In this document: in pieces, positions 1 to 7,626 of the stretch
Numbering within the stretch: the stretch's first letter is position 1
Layout of the letters: each line of letters starts with the position of its first letter
Assembly: GCA_025936015.1 (NCBI GenBank)
Contig: JAICUE010000013.1
Coordinates: forward strand, 1 to 16,650
Length of the DNA stretch: 16,650 bases
Direction: 5' to 3'
DNA from: Gemmatimonadaceae bacterium
GTDB taxonomy: Bacteria > Gemmatimonadota > Gemmatimonadetes > Gemmatimonadales > Gemmatimonadaceae
Translations under genes and position numbers: made by a program
The notes under the pieces: generated by a model
Told to the model about the DNA's origin: nothing
Databases searched by the model: none
Seen by the model: only the letters and a program-made list of their open reading frames with translations

Positions 1-976
1 CCTCGAAGGGGAGAAACGCGCTCTCGAAACCGTTGAGGGCCATCTTCGCCAGCTCGTCGAAGCCGAAGCCGATTCGCGATGCGTGCTCATACTCGTCGAC
101 GAGTGTGGTGCCGCTCATGAGCCGGTTGTCGGTGTTGAGCACCACGTTGAGCCCACGGTCGAAGTATTGGCGCAACGGGTGCGTCTCGTACGATTCGGTC
201 GCGCGCGTCTGGACATTGCTGGTCAGGCAGATCTCCAGGCCGATGCGGCGGTCGTTCACGTACTCGGTGAGCGCTTCATCCTCGATGAGACGCGTCGCGT
301 GGCCAATCCGGTTCGCGCCGCAGACATGGACTGCGTCGCGGATCGATGCAGCGCCGTCGCCTTCGCCGGCGTGGCAGGTGCAGGCCATGTCGTGGCAACG
401 GGCGAACTCGAACGCCTTCGCGTGGCGCGACGCAGGGTTCCCTGCCTCGCCGCCGGCGAGGTCGAAGCCGACGACACCGTGCCGGCGGTACGCGACGGCG
501 AGGCGCGCCAGCTCGAGCGACACCTCGGGCGACATGTTGCGGATTCCGCAGATGATGAGCCGTCCGACGATGCCGTGCTCGCGCTCGGCGCGGGCCAGTC
601 CGCGCAGCGGCGCCTCGACGGCCGCGCCTAACGCGATGCCGCCGCGGATGTTGAGCACCGGCGCGTAGCGGACCTCGATGTAGCGGACCCCCTCGGCGCT
701 CGCGTCGGCCGCGAGCTCGAAGGCGATGCGCTCGAGCGCGGCTTCCGTCTGCATCACCGACAGGGTGACGTCGAATCGGGCAAGGTAATCCTCGAGCGAT
801 CGGGCGTCGCGGACGATCATGTGCTCGCGAAGCGCCTCTTCCGTCGGCGCCGGCATCGCGATGCCCTGCTCCCGGCCGAGGTCGAGCAGGGTCGCCGGAC
901 GCACGGAACCATCGAGGTGGCAGTGCAGCTCCGCCTTCGGGAGGCGGCGGAGCAGCTCGCGATCGACGTTAGGCAC
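1..976 (-). CDS. add: Adenosine deaminase (3' end cut by window edge)
   Basis: Zinc hydrolase that deaminates adenosine (and deoxyadenosine) to inosine in the cytoplasm. I translated 325 residues from a GTG start at 976; the C-terminus lies beyond the window, and families of about 330-350 residues suggest little is missing. Visible family motifs are the N-terminal zinc pair HCH (His18, His20) in ELHCHLDGS, CHAGEG (His202, Glu205), RIGHATRL (His226) and NTDNRLMSGTT (Asp283, a zinc ligand in the family). The second Asp of the usual TDD pair is Asn here, a pattern I recall from other bacterial members. The start is set by GGAG on the minus strand (988-985), eight bases upstream. It begins one base after the stop of the upstream phosphoesterase gene, so the two are almost certainly cotranscribed and translationally coupled. 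No signal peptide is seen. The start codon is followed directly by a CGTTAGGC word. Function is confident from motifs; the symbol is by family. Confidence 0.93.
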   Translation of the reverse strand, partial: MPNVDRELLRRLPKAELHCHLDGSVRPATLLDLGREQGIAMPAPTEEALREHMIVRDARSLEDYLARFDVTLSVMQTEAALERIAFELAADASAEGVRYIEVRYAPVLNIRGGIALGAAVEAPLRGLARAEREHGIVGRLIICGIRNMSPEVSLELARLAVAYRRHGVVGFDLAGGEAGNPASRHAKAFEFARCHDMACTCHAGEGDGAASIRDAVHVCGANRIGHATRLIEDEALTEYVNDRRIGLEICLTSNVQTRATESYETHPLRQYFDRGLNVVLNTDNRLMSGTTLVDEYEHASRIGFGFDELAKMALNGFESAFLPFE

Positions 977-977
977 G

Positions 978-3900
978 TCAGCGGCTCCGTGGTGCGACGT
1001 CGATGATCCGCGGATCAGACGGCGGGGCCACCGGACCTTTCCGCGCGCGGAGGTAGCCGGCCAGCGCGTCGACGTCGACGGTCTTGAGGTCGTCGACGCG
1101 GATCGCCCTGGCAGCGAGCGCGACGCCTTCGTCGCCGGTGGCCATGAAATCGTTCATCGCGATGGTATACCGCCCATCGTCGGCGACCTCGGTGCCATTG
1201 GCGAGAGCGAGCGACACGATCCGGCTGCCGGCCGGGCGCGAGGAGTCGTAGCGGACCGTCAGCCCGCTGAGGTGGACGTTGATCGGCTTGTCGACCAGCT
1301 GCTCGATGTAGGCACGGAGCACCGAGCCGGAAAGCGTGAAGCGGAAGAGCGTGTTCCCGAACGGCTCGACCTCATAGAGATCGCCGAACGTCACCTGCCC
1401 ATCACGGAGGCTCGCGCGGATCCCGCCGTTGTTCATGACGGCCGCGTCCGCCCTGGCGCTCCATCGCTGCGAGTCGGCGATCAGGTTGCCCAACGCGAAT
1501 TGCGACCCGCCGCGATTCATCGGGGCGCTGATCGTCGCCACCGGCGCCGACATCTGCTTCTGGACGGCGGCAACCGCGCGCCTGACCATGGCGGCCACCG
1601 CCGGATCCGGTGTGAGGGAATCGGTAAGCACGTCGACCACATGTGCGGTCGCAGTGTCGGCTGCGCCACGCCGCGACGGATAGATGTCCGCGATGGAGAT
1701 CGCCTCGCCCCGCGAACGAGCCTGGACGACCGGGGTTCCCTTCACGACGGCGTCGACGAGGCTGTGCGTATGCCCGCTGACGATCTCGTCGACTGGCTCG
1801 CGCAGGGCGTTCGCGAGGTCGATGATCTCACCCTTGCAGTCGTTCGCCCCGCTCGCGTCACAGAACGCGCCGGCGTGGGCGATGACGATGACCAGATCCG
1901 CGCCGCGAGCGCGCAGCGTGCGGGTGAGCGAATCGACGATCGGCGCCTGCGTGACGAACCGCAGCCCGACGACGTTCTGCGCCTTGGTGGTCTGCGCAGT
2001 GGACGTCGTGGCCAGGCCGATGATCCCGATGCGGTACGAACCCCGCCTGACGATGGTGTCGTTCCGGATCCAGCCGATGTCGCGCGATGCGGTGTCGCGG
2101 ACATTCGCGCCGAAGATCCCGTAGTCCGCCTGTCGCATCCGGGCGCGGAGCGTGTCGGTCGTCCAGTCGAACTCGTGGTTGCCTAACGCGGATGCGGCGA
2201 CCCCCCACCGCTCGAAGATCGGCACGCCGGCACGACCGTAGGCGAGGTTGGACGCCGGCGTCCCCTGCCATTCGTCGCCGCCGTCGACGACCAGTGCGAC
2301 GCACCGCGGCGCGGTGCACCCCGCCTTCGCGCGGGCGATCGCGGTGGCCACGTAGGCAGCACCGCCCCGGCGCACACCCTTCGCGTCCGGCCGCGGTTCG
2401 AGCGCGCCGTGAAAATCGTTGGTCGAGATCACGCGGAGGAAATGCTCGGCCGGGTTCGAGCGGGTGGCTCCGCTCTCGTACGGCGACTGGTGCATGGCGG
2501 CGTAGGCCCGCGTGACAGCCGCCGCCGGAACGATCCGCCAGTTCACGCGATGATATTCGGCTGGCCGGATCACGCGCTTCGCTCGCACTTCCCGCTCGAG
2601 CAGGATCCTGATCTCGCTGTCGCTCTGGAAGACGACCGGTGCGCCGGCCAGCATCGCGTATCCGCCACCACCGGTCTGGCGATAGTTGTTGAGTGCCATC
2701 GTGAAGCTGTCGGTCGGCGCGACATCTCGACCGCGGTACTTCAGCCTTGTGACGCGCGAACCGAATGGACGCGAGAGATCGAGCGTGTAGTCGGCGCCGG
2801 CGATGATGTCGAAGTTATAGCCGGGAATGTGCGGGTCGATCACCGGCTGGCTGCTGTCGCCTAACGTTCCGTAGTAGCGTGACGCCTGCTCGAGATAGGC
2901 GCGAAGCTGCGCGCCCGAGATCCTGACGGCACGGAGCGTGTTGTCGTAGGGATAGAGTCGCGCCAGATCGGCGATGCTGATCGTCCCGCTGTCGAGCCCC
3001 GCAAAATTGAACGCCGACCCCGCCGCGAGGTCGGCGTGCGCGGCCTTTCGCATGACCTCGAGGACGAAGTCGGTCACCGCTTCGTCGCGAACGCGGGCCG
3101 AGTCGCCGTTCCAGCTGACTGGAGTGCGGCCAATCGGCGCGGTGACGTAGGCGACGGTTCGCCGATGCAGGTCGTCGGTTGCCGCGAGGACAGCCGCCTG
3201 TTCGGCATGCCCGGCAACAGGCACGAGTCCACTGGTGACGCTGCCTGACGCAACGCCGTGTGCGACGCCGCAACGGGTGACGGGGATCGTTGCCCAACCG
3301 ACGGTCTGCGCCCAGTTCTTCGCCTGGAGCATCCGGACGCCGTTGATCTCCGACCCGGCGTTCTGCTTGTGCGAATGCCCGTAGAGCACGAGTGCGAGCC
3401 CCGGCACCTCGCGAGCGATGCGCGCCGCGACATTCTCGCTCGGGAGCCCGGTCGCGGCGGTGTCGTAGCTCGAGGGTTCATCGAGGCCGGAATGGACGGT
3501 GGCGATCACGACGTCGGCGCCGGCCAGCCGTGCCGAATCGGCGGCGGCACGAACCGCCGGGACGATGTCGCCGAGGGTGACGCGGCCGCGAACGTTGTCG
3601 CGGTCCCAGACCATGACGCCTGGCGTGGTCGCGCCGACGATGCCGACGCGAACACCGGCGCGTTCGACGATGGCGAACGGCGGGTACGCGTGACGACCGT
3701 CAGGCAGGTAGGTGTTCGCCGAGAGGAAGGGGAACGACGACTGACGAACCGCGCGGTCGAGGTACGGCACGCCGTAGTTGTACTCGTGATTCCCGATCGC
3801 CGATGCATCGTAGTGCATCGCGTTCATCGCGGCGACGACGCCGACCATCGTGTCCGGCGACACCCGGGCCCCGACGTAGGCGAGCATGTTCCCTTGCAGC

Positions 3901-4211
3901 AGGTCGCCCGCATCGATGAGGAGGACCCGACCGGGGTTTGCGCCCCGAATCGAGTCGATCACGGTTGCCGCGCGAGTGAGCCCGCGGATCGAATCCGGCC
4001 GATTCAGCTCGTAGTCCCACCCGCGCAGACGACCGTGGGTGTCCGTTGTCGTGACGACGACGAGCCGCGTCGTGTCGCTGCACGCCGCGGGAGCTTCAAC
4101 GGCTGCTACCGGTGTCGGCAGCAGGACGGGAGTCACCACCTGCGGTTTCCTGCACGATGCCGTGACGATGAAGAGCGAGACGGCTACGCCTCGCAAAGAC
4201 GCTCTATCCAT
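978..4211 (-). CDS. Two-module nucleotide phosphoesterase lipoprotein (YfkN-like 2',3'-cyclic phosphodiesterase/3'-nucleotidase + 5'-nucleotidase)
   Basis: 1077 residues with two complete metallophosphatase/5'-nucleotidase modules in tandem. The N-terminus (MDRASLRGVAV...VTASC) looks like a lipoprotein signal with Cys20 as the lipidated residue. Module 1 (about 48-550) has DTH (57-59), AGD (101-103), GNHEYNYG (140-147), TVH (His240) and GHSH (278-281). Its C-terminal half has the CpdB-type version (RDEAVTDFV..., YNFDI, ALNNYRQTGGGGY), not GNL/NGGIR. Module 2 (about 590-1060) has NDFHG (Asp599, His601), GGDE, GNHEFDW (677-683), AHA (His779), GHTH (813-816), GNLIADSQR (908-916) and NNGGIR (927-932), as in UshA-type 5'-nucleotidases. 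This order matches Bacillus YfkN. Likely role: stepwise dephosphorylation of cyclic and linear nucleotides at the envelope, releasing phosphate and nucleoside. All metal-binding motifs are intact in both modules. No clear Shine-Dalgarno sequence precedes the ATG. Substrate assignment is by family only. Confidence 0.88.
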   Translation of the reverse strand: MDRASLRGVAVSLFIVTASCRKPQVVTPVLLPTPVAAVEAPAACSDTTRLVVVTTTDTHGRLRGWDYELNRPDSIRGLTRAATVIDSIRGANPGRVLLIDAGDLLQGNMLAYVGARVSPDTMVGVVAAMNAMHYDASAIGNHEYNYGVPYLDRAVRQSSFPFLSANTYLPDGRHAYPPFAIVERAGVRVGIVGATTPGVMVWDRDNVRGRVTLGDIVPAVRAAADSARLAGADVVIATVHSGLDEPSSYDTAATGLPSENVAARIAREVPGLALVLYGHSHKQNAGSEINGVRMLQAKNWAQTVGWATIPVTRCGVAHGVASGSVTSGLVPVAGHAEQAAVLAATDDLHRRTVAYVTAPIGRTPVSWNGDSARVRDEAVTDFVLEVMRKAAHADLAAGSAFNFAGLDSGTISIADLARLYPYDNTLRAVRISGAQLRAYLEQASRYYGTLGDSSQPVIDPHIPGYNFDIIAGADYTLDLSRPFGSRVTRLKYRGRDVAPTDSFTMALNNYRQTGGGGYAMLAGAPVVFQSDSEIRILLEREVRAKRVIRPAEYHRVNWRIVPAAAVTRAYAAMHQSPYESGATRSNPAEHFLRVISTNDFHGALEPRPDAKGVRRGGAAYVATAIARAKAGCTAPRCVALVVDGGDEWQGTPASNLAYGRAGVPIFERWGVAASALGNHEFDWTTDTLRARMRQADYGIFGANVRDTASRDIGWIRNDTIVRRGSYRIGIIGLATTSTAQTTKAQNVVGLRFVTQAPIVDSLTRTLRARGADLVIVIAHAGAFCDASGANDCKGEIIDLANALREPVDEIVSGHTHSLVDAVVKGTPVVQARSRGEAISIADIYPSRRGAADTATAHVVDVLTDSLTPDPAVAAMVRRAVAAVQKQMSAPVATISAPMNRGGSQFALGNLIADSQRWSARADAAVMNNGGIRASLRDGQVTFGDLYEVEPFGNTLFRFTLSGSVLRAYIEQLVDKPINVHLSGLTVRYDSSRPAGSRIVSLALANGTEVADDGRYTIAMNDFMATGDEGVALAARAIRVDDLKTVDVDALAGYLRARKGPVAPPSDPRIIDVAPRSR

Positions 4212-4404
4212 CCAACCAAGCTAGCGGCCGCCCCGGAAGCATGGGAGTGTGCGTTGACGGCCCTTCGGTCAGTCGCGAGCTTGCATCGCGGAACAGCGCG
4301 CTCACCTCGCCGATACCAAACGTGACAGTCTTGCCAGTCCCCCTCCCCCTCGCCCACCTGCCTGCGCATCTCCTTTCACTCCCGAAGCGCGACGGAGTGC
4401 ACGA
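4212..4404. promoter_or_regulatory. Divergent intergenic region between the nucleotidase and udk operons
   Basis: These 193 bp separate two divergent operons, so both promoters should lie here. I find no convincing -35/-10 pair. TTGACG at 4254-4259 is a good -35 word but has no matching -10 at normal spacing. GTGACAG at 4322-4328 (CTGTCAC on the minus strand) resembles one Pho-box half-site, but there is no second half 11 bp away. A pyrimidine-rich stretch of mostly C covers about 4335-4385. The GGAG at 4394-4397 is the ribosome site of udk. Confidence 0.4.
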
Positions 4405-5028
4405 GTGTCGCTGATCGTCGGAATCGCCGGCGGCTCCGGCTCGGGCAAATCGACCGTCGCCCGGCGGATCGCGGCGTCGCTCGCGGCATCGCAAGTCGCC
4501 TTCATTGACATGGACGCGTACTACCGGAACTTTGCGCACCTTCCGATGGAGGAGCGACGCCGCGTCAACTGGGATCATCCCGATGCACTCGACATCGATC
4601 TTCTCGTCAGGCAGCTCGAGATGCTCCGCGGCGGAATCCCGGTCGAGAAGCCGACTTATGATTTCGTGACGCACACTCGCACGACGCGGACTGAGCGCAT
4701 CGAGCCGGGTCTCGTGGTCGTGATCGACGGGATTCTCCTCTTCGCCGACGAGCGCGTGCGGTCGCTCTGTGACGTCAAGGTGTTCGTCGATGCCGACGCC
4801 GACATCAGACTGATTCGTCGCATCCGACGCGACATGTCGGAACGCGGTCGCCCGCTCGATGAGATCCTCGCGCAATACCTTTCCACGGTGCAGCCGATGC
4901 ACCTGCAATTCGTCGAACCGAGCAAGCGTTATGCGGACGTGATCGTGCCGCGTGGTGGCCACAACGAGGTCGCGATCGAGATGCTCGTCGCCAAGATTCG
5001 CGGTCGCATCGCGGCGCAGGCGGCGTGA
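4405..5028 (+). CDS. udk: Uridine kinase
   Basis: Phosphorylates uridine or cytidine to UMP or CMP in pyrimidine salvage. The 207 residues match the usual bacterial Udk length. Walker A is GGSGSGKST (9-17). Other family landmarks are DMDAYYR (35-41), PMEERRRVNWDHPDALD (47-63), the substrate-loop PTYDFVTHTR (83-92), VVVIDGILLF (104-113), VFVDADADIRLIRRIRRD (126-143) and PMHLQFVEPSKRYADVIVP (164-182). The start is GTG with GGAG at 4394-4397, seven bases upstream. Its stop overlaps the GTG of the next gene (GTGA, 4 nt), so translation is coupled to the phosphate response regulator. That is an unusual partner for udk and suggests nucleoside recycling is expressed along with PhoBR. Confidence 0.94.
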   Translation: MSLIVGIAGGSGSGKSTVARRIAASLAASQVAFIDMDAYYRNFAHLPMEERRRVNWDHPDALDIDLLVRQLEMLRGGIPVEKPTYDFVTHTRTTRTERIEPGLVVVIDGILLFADERVRSLCDVKVFVDADADIRLIRRIRRDMSERGRPLDEILAQYLSTVQPMHLQFVEPSKRYADVIVPRGGHNEVAIEMLVAKIRGRIAAQAA

Positions 5029-5756
5029 CCACCCCCGAGGCGCTTCCGGGTCAGGGAGAGCGCATCCTCGTCGTCGATGACGAACCGGACATCTGCGCGC
5101 TGGTTGCCTATCACCTGGCGAAGGCCGGCTTCCGCGTCTCGACGGCGGGCACCGGCGACGAGGCGTTGAAGATCGTTCGCGAGCATGAGCCGAGTCTCGT
5201 CGTGCTCGACCTCATGCTGCCCGGGCTGTCAGGTTACGAAGTCCTCGACCGGCTGCGCGCGGAGCCTAACACTCGCGATGTCCCCGTGCTCATGCTGACC
5301 GCGCGGCGGGAGGAAGAGGATCGCATTCGTGGGTTATCGCTCGGCGCCGACGATTACCAGACAAAGCCTTTCAGTCCTCAGGAGCTCGTGCTGCGAGTCG
5401 CGGCAATCCTGCGGCGAACGAGGGCCCTGCACAGCGCGTCGAGTGGGGACGTGCTGACGATCGGGCCGCTCCGCATCGAGCGCGCCGCGCATCGCGTGAC
5501 GTTGAGCGACGACGAAATCGACCTGACGCTGACCGAGTACAAGCTGCTGCTCACCCTCGCCGAGCGGCGCGGGCGAGTCCAATCGCGCACGCACCTGCTG
5601 CAGACGGTGTGGGACGCGGCTCCGGACATCCAGACGCGCACCGTCGACATGCACGTCCAGCGACTACGCTCGAAGCTCGGCGCCGCCGGAGCCCTCATCG
5701 AAACGGTCCGCGGGTTCGGCTACCGGCTCGATGTGCCGGCGTCACCCAGCGACTGA
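5025..5756 (+). CDS. phoB: PhoB-type response regulator (OmpR/PhoB family)
   Basis: 243-residue two-component transcription factor. The receiver domain (about 12-130) has the acidic pair Asp18-Asp19, the phospho-acceptor Asp62 in VLDLMLPG, Thr92 in MLTAR and Lys114 in DDYQTKPF. Gln at the position before TKP is commonly Val or Leu in the family. The C-terminal winged-helix domain (about 143-236) has TLTEYKLLLTLAERRGRV, the recognition-helix region TRTVDMHVQRLRSKLG, and ETVRGFGYRL at the end. It starts with GTG overlapping the udk stop, and its stop overlaps the ATG of the histidine kinase by one base (TGATG). The assignment to PhoB rather than another OmpR-family regulator rests on linkage to the PhoR-like kinase, the Pst operon, phoU and pit. 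Confidence 0.9.
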   Translation: MTTPEALPGQGERILVVDDEPDICALVAYHLAKAGFRVSTAGTGDEALKIVREHEPSLVVLDLMLPGLSGYEVLDRLRAEPNTRDVPVLMLTARREEEDRIRGLSLGADDYQTKPFSPQELVLRVAAILRRTRALHSASSGDVLTIGPLRIERAAHRVTLSDDEIDLTLTEYKLLLTLAERRGRVQSRTHLLQTVWDAAPDIQTRTVDMHVQRLRSKLGAAGALIETVRGFGYRLDVPASPSD

Positions 5757-7465
5757 TGCGGCTCGCGCAGCGCCTGCTCGCCGGCTCGCTCGCGGTGGTC
5801 GCGATCCTCGTCTTGTTCGTGCTCGCGATCGCGAGTGAGCGCCTGCGCGATCGACTGTATGGCCAGACCGGGGACGAGCTTGAACGTGAAGCACTGGTCG
5901 TCGCCGGACGGTGGAGGACGAGTGACGGGGCCGACGCGTTTGCTGATTCCCTCGGCGCGATTCTCGGGCATCGTGTGACGCTCGTCGATTCAGCGGGCCA
6001 CGTGTTGGGCGATTCCGATTTCGAGCCGGCACAGCTCGATAAGCTGCAGAATCACGCGTCGCGCCCAGAGATCGTCGCGGCGCGCCGGAATGGCGTCGGC
6101 CGATCGCAGCGGACGAGTCCCTCGCGCGGCGACGACGAGCTCTATGCGGCCGCCCGCGCGCCGTTAGGCACGGCCCGCGTCGCGGTCGGCATGGCGACCG
6201 TCAATCGGATCGTCGACGGTGCGCGCCGGGACGTGCTCATCGCCGGTGTCGTCGCTGCGGCCGGCGCGCTCCTCCTCGCGTTATTGTTCTCCCGCAGCAT
6301 CTCCCGGCCGATCGCCGAGCTGAGCACGATCGCGAGGGCGATTGCGTCGGGTGACCTCGAACAGCGACCGCGTCTCGCTGCACCCGGCGAGGTGGGTGAG
6401 CTCGCCGCGGCGCTCCACCGCATGGCCGAGCAGTTGGCGGCGCGTCTCGACGCGCTCGAGCGCGACGATGCGCTGATGGCCGCGCTCGTCGACTCCCTCG
6501 ACGAAGGGGTGATCGCGGTCGACGCGTCAGCGATGGTGATCCGGCTCAACGCTGCGTCGCACGCACTGCTCGGCATCGTGGCCGACGCACCCTTCCCCGC
6601 GGACGAGCTGCCACGCGACCCGGCGTTGCGGGCCGCCCTTGCCACAGCGCTGGGGGGCGCCGGAACGGACGGCATCGAGCTCGCGCGTGCGGGCCGCACG
6701 CTGCTCCTCACCGCGCGCCCCTTGCGCGGCGGAGGGGCGGTGCTCGCGTTCCTCGACCTCACGGCGATTCGGCGGCTGGAGACCGTTAGGCGCGACTTCG
6801 TCGCGAACGTCTCGCACGAGCTCAAGACGCCCCTTACCGTCATCAGCGGCTTCGCCGAGACGCTCGCCGATCACGATCCCCCGGTCGAGCAGCGACGTCA
6901 ATTCGTGGGCGCGATCCGGGCGAACGCACAGCGCATGCAACGGCTGGTCGATGACCTGCTCGATCTCTCGCGAATCGAGTCCGGCGGATGGCAGCCGCAG
7001 CTGGCGCCTGTCGACATCGGCGCGCTGGCCAGCGAAGCCGCGGCCGCGATCGGCGGTGCAGCGCGAATGAAGGGCGTCGCTCTCGGGATGGCGATCGAGA
7101 GCGACGCGAGGATGCTGAACGCCGATGCGACGGCCGTGAGGCAGGTGCTCGCGAACCTGACCGAGAACGCGCTGCGCTACACCTCGTCCGGCGAGATCGT
7201 GATCTTCGCACGCCGCGACGGGAGGGGAGTCACGGTCGGTGTCCGCGACACCGGCAGCGGCGTGGATCCCGCGCATCTCCCGCGCATCTTCGAGCGCTTT
7301 TATCGGGCCGATCAGGCGCGGGCGCGCGACGCCGGCGGCACCGGTCTCGGACTGGCCATCGTCAAGCACCTCGTCGAGTCGCACGGGGGACGCGTCGCCG
7401 CGACGAGCGGTCCCGGCGGAACGACGGTGAACGCCTGGTTTCCCGACGTCGTTACGCGAGCGTGA
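5756..7465 (+). CDS. phoR: PhoR-type membrane sensor histidine kinase
   Basis: I chose the ATG at 5756, which overlaps the phoB stop (TGATG), giving 569 residues. The frame is open further upstream, but that part is a shadow of phoB. Order: membrane segment 1 (about 7-26); an extracytoplasmic domain of roughly 130 residues; membrane segment 2 (about 160-178); HAMP linker with SRPIAELSTIARAIASGDLEQR (about 183-204); a PAS-like domain (about 240-335); HisKA with the phospho-His354 in RRDFVANVSHELKTPL; and HATPase with Asn471 (NLTENALRY), DTGSG (498-502), FERFYRAD and GGTGLGLAIVKHL (527-539). All catalytic boxes are intact. The periplasmic domain is longer than in E. coli PhoR, more like PhoR/WalK kinases of other phyla, so direct extracytoplasmic sensing is possible. 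Its last codons overlap a candidate Pho box. Confidence 0.9.
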   Translation: MRLAQRLLAGSLAVVAILVLFVLAIASERLRDRLYGQTGDELEREALVVAGRWRTSDGADAFADSLGAILGHRVTLVDSAGHVLGDSDFEPAQLDKLQNHASRPEIVAARRNGVGRSQRTSPSRGDDELYAAARAPLGTARVAVGMATVNRIVDGARRDVLIAGVVAAAGALLLALLFSRSISRPIAELSTIARAIASGDLEQRPRLAAPGEVGELAAALHRMAEQLAARLDALERDDALMAALVDSLDEGVIAVDASAMVIRLNAASHALLGIVADAPFPADELPRDPALRAALATALGGAGTDGIELARAGRTLLLTARPLRGGGAVLAFLDLTAIRRLETVRRDFVANVSHELKTPLTVISGFAETLADHDPPVEQRRQFVGAIRANAQRMQRLVDDLLDLSRIESGGWQPQLAPVDIGALASEAAAAIGGAARMKGVALGMAIESDARMLNADATAVRQVLANLTENALRYTSSGEIVIFARRDGRGVTVGVRDTGSGVDPAHLPRIFERFYRADQARARDAGGTGLGLAIVKHLVESHGGRVAATSGPGGTTVNAWFPDVVTRA

Positions 7466-7490
7466 CGCGAACGTGGCCGGTCGCGTGACG
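7451..7490 (+). promoter_or_regulatory. Candidate Pho box upstream of the porin gene, across the phoR stop
   Basis: Direct repeats with an 11-bp step: GTTACG (7451-7456), GTGACG (7462-7467) and the weaker GTGGCC (7473-7478). A further GTGACG lies at 7485-7490, one base out of step. Known PhoB sites are 7-bp direct repeats with an 11-bp period. A -10-like CATAAC sits at 7498-7503, close behind the repeats as in PhoB-activated promoters. The first repeats overlap phoR codons and its stop. Geometry is observed; PhoB binding is inferred. Confidence 0.35.
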
Positions 7491-7626
7491 ATTCGGCCAT
7501 AACGTTGGCGGCGCGGCGGTGCCCCGCGTCGTGTGCCCGCGAATTGGGCGGGATCACTCCGTGGCCCGGGGAAAGCACCGATCGTCTCAATCCTGCAGTC
7601 TCACGCAACGTCTTCCACACAACGTC

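Noticed and set aside
819..2186. Long plus-strand reading frame (455 codons) opposite the nucleotidase and add
   Set aside because: Its product is rich in Arg/Asp/Gly with no domain, and the opposite strand has two unmistakable enzyme families. It is a high-GC antisense shadow.
4254..4282. TTGACG as a sigma-70 promoter for udk
   Set aside because: No acceptable -10 hexamer at 16-18 bp spacing.
3258..4325. Plus-strand reading frame of 355 codons opposite the first nucleotidase module
   Set aside because: Low-complexity Arg/Asp-rich product without recognisable motifs; shadow of the minus-strand gene.
5609..5755. Apparent N-terminal extension of phoR
   Set aside because: It overlaps the DNA-binding domain codons of phoB and lacks membrane-protein character; ATG 5756 sits directly before the first membrane helix.
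7606..7626. CAACGTC direct repeat just before the porin start as a Pho box
   Set aside because: The period is 14, not 11, and it abuts the start codon.
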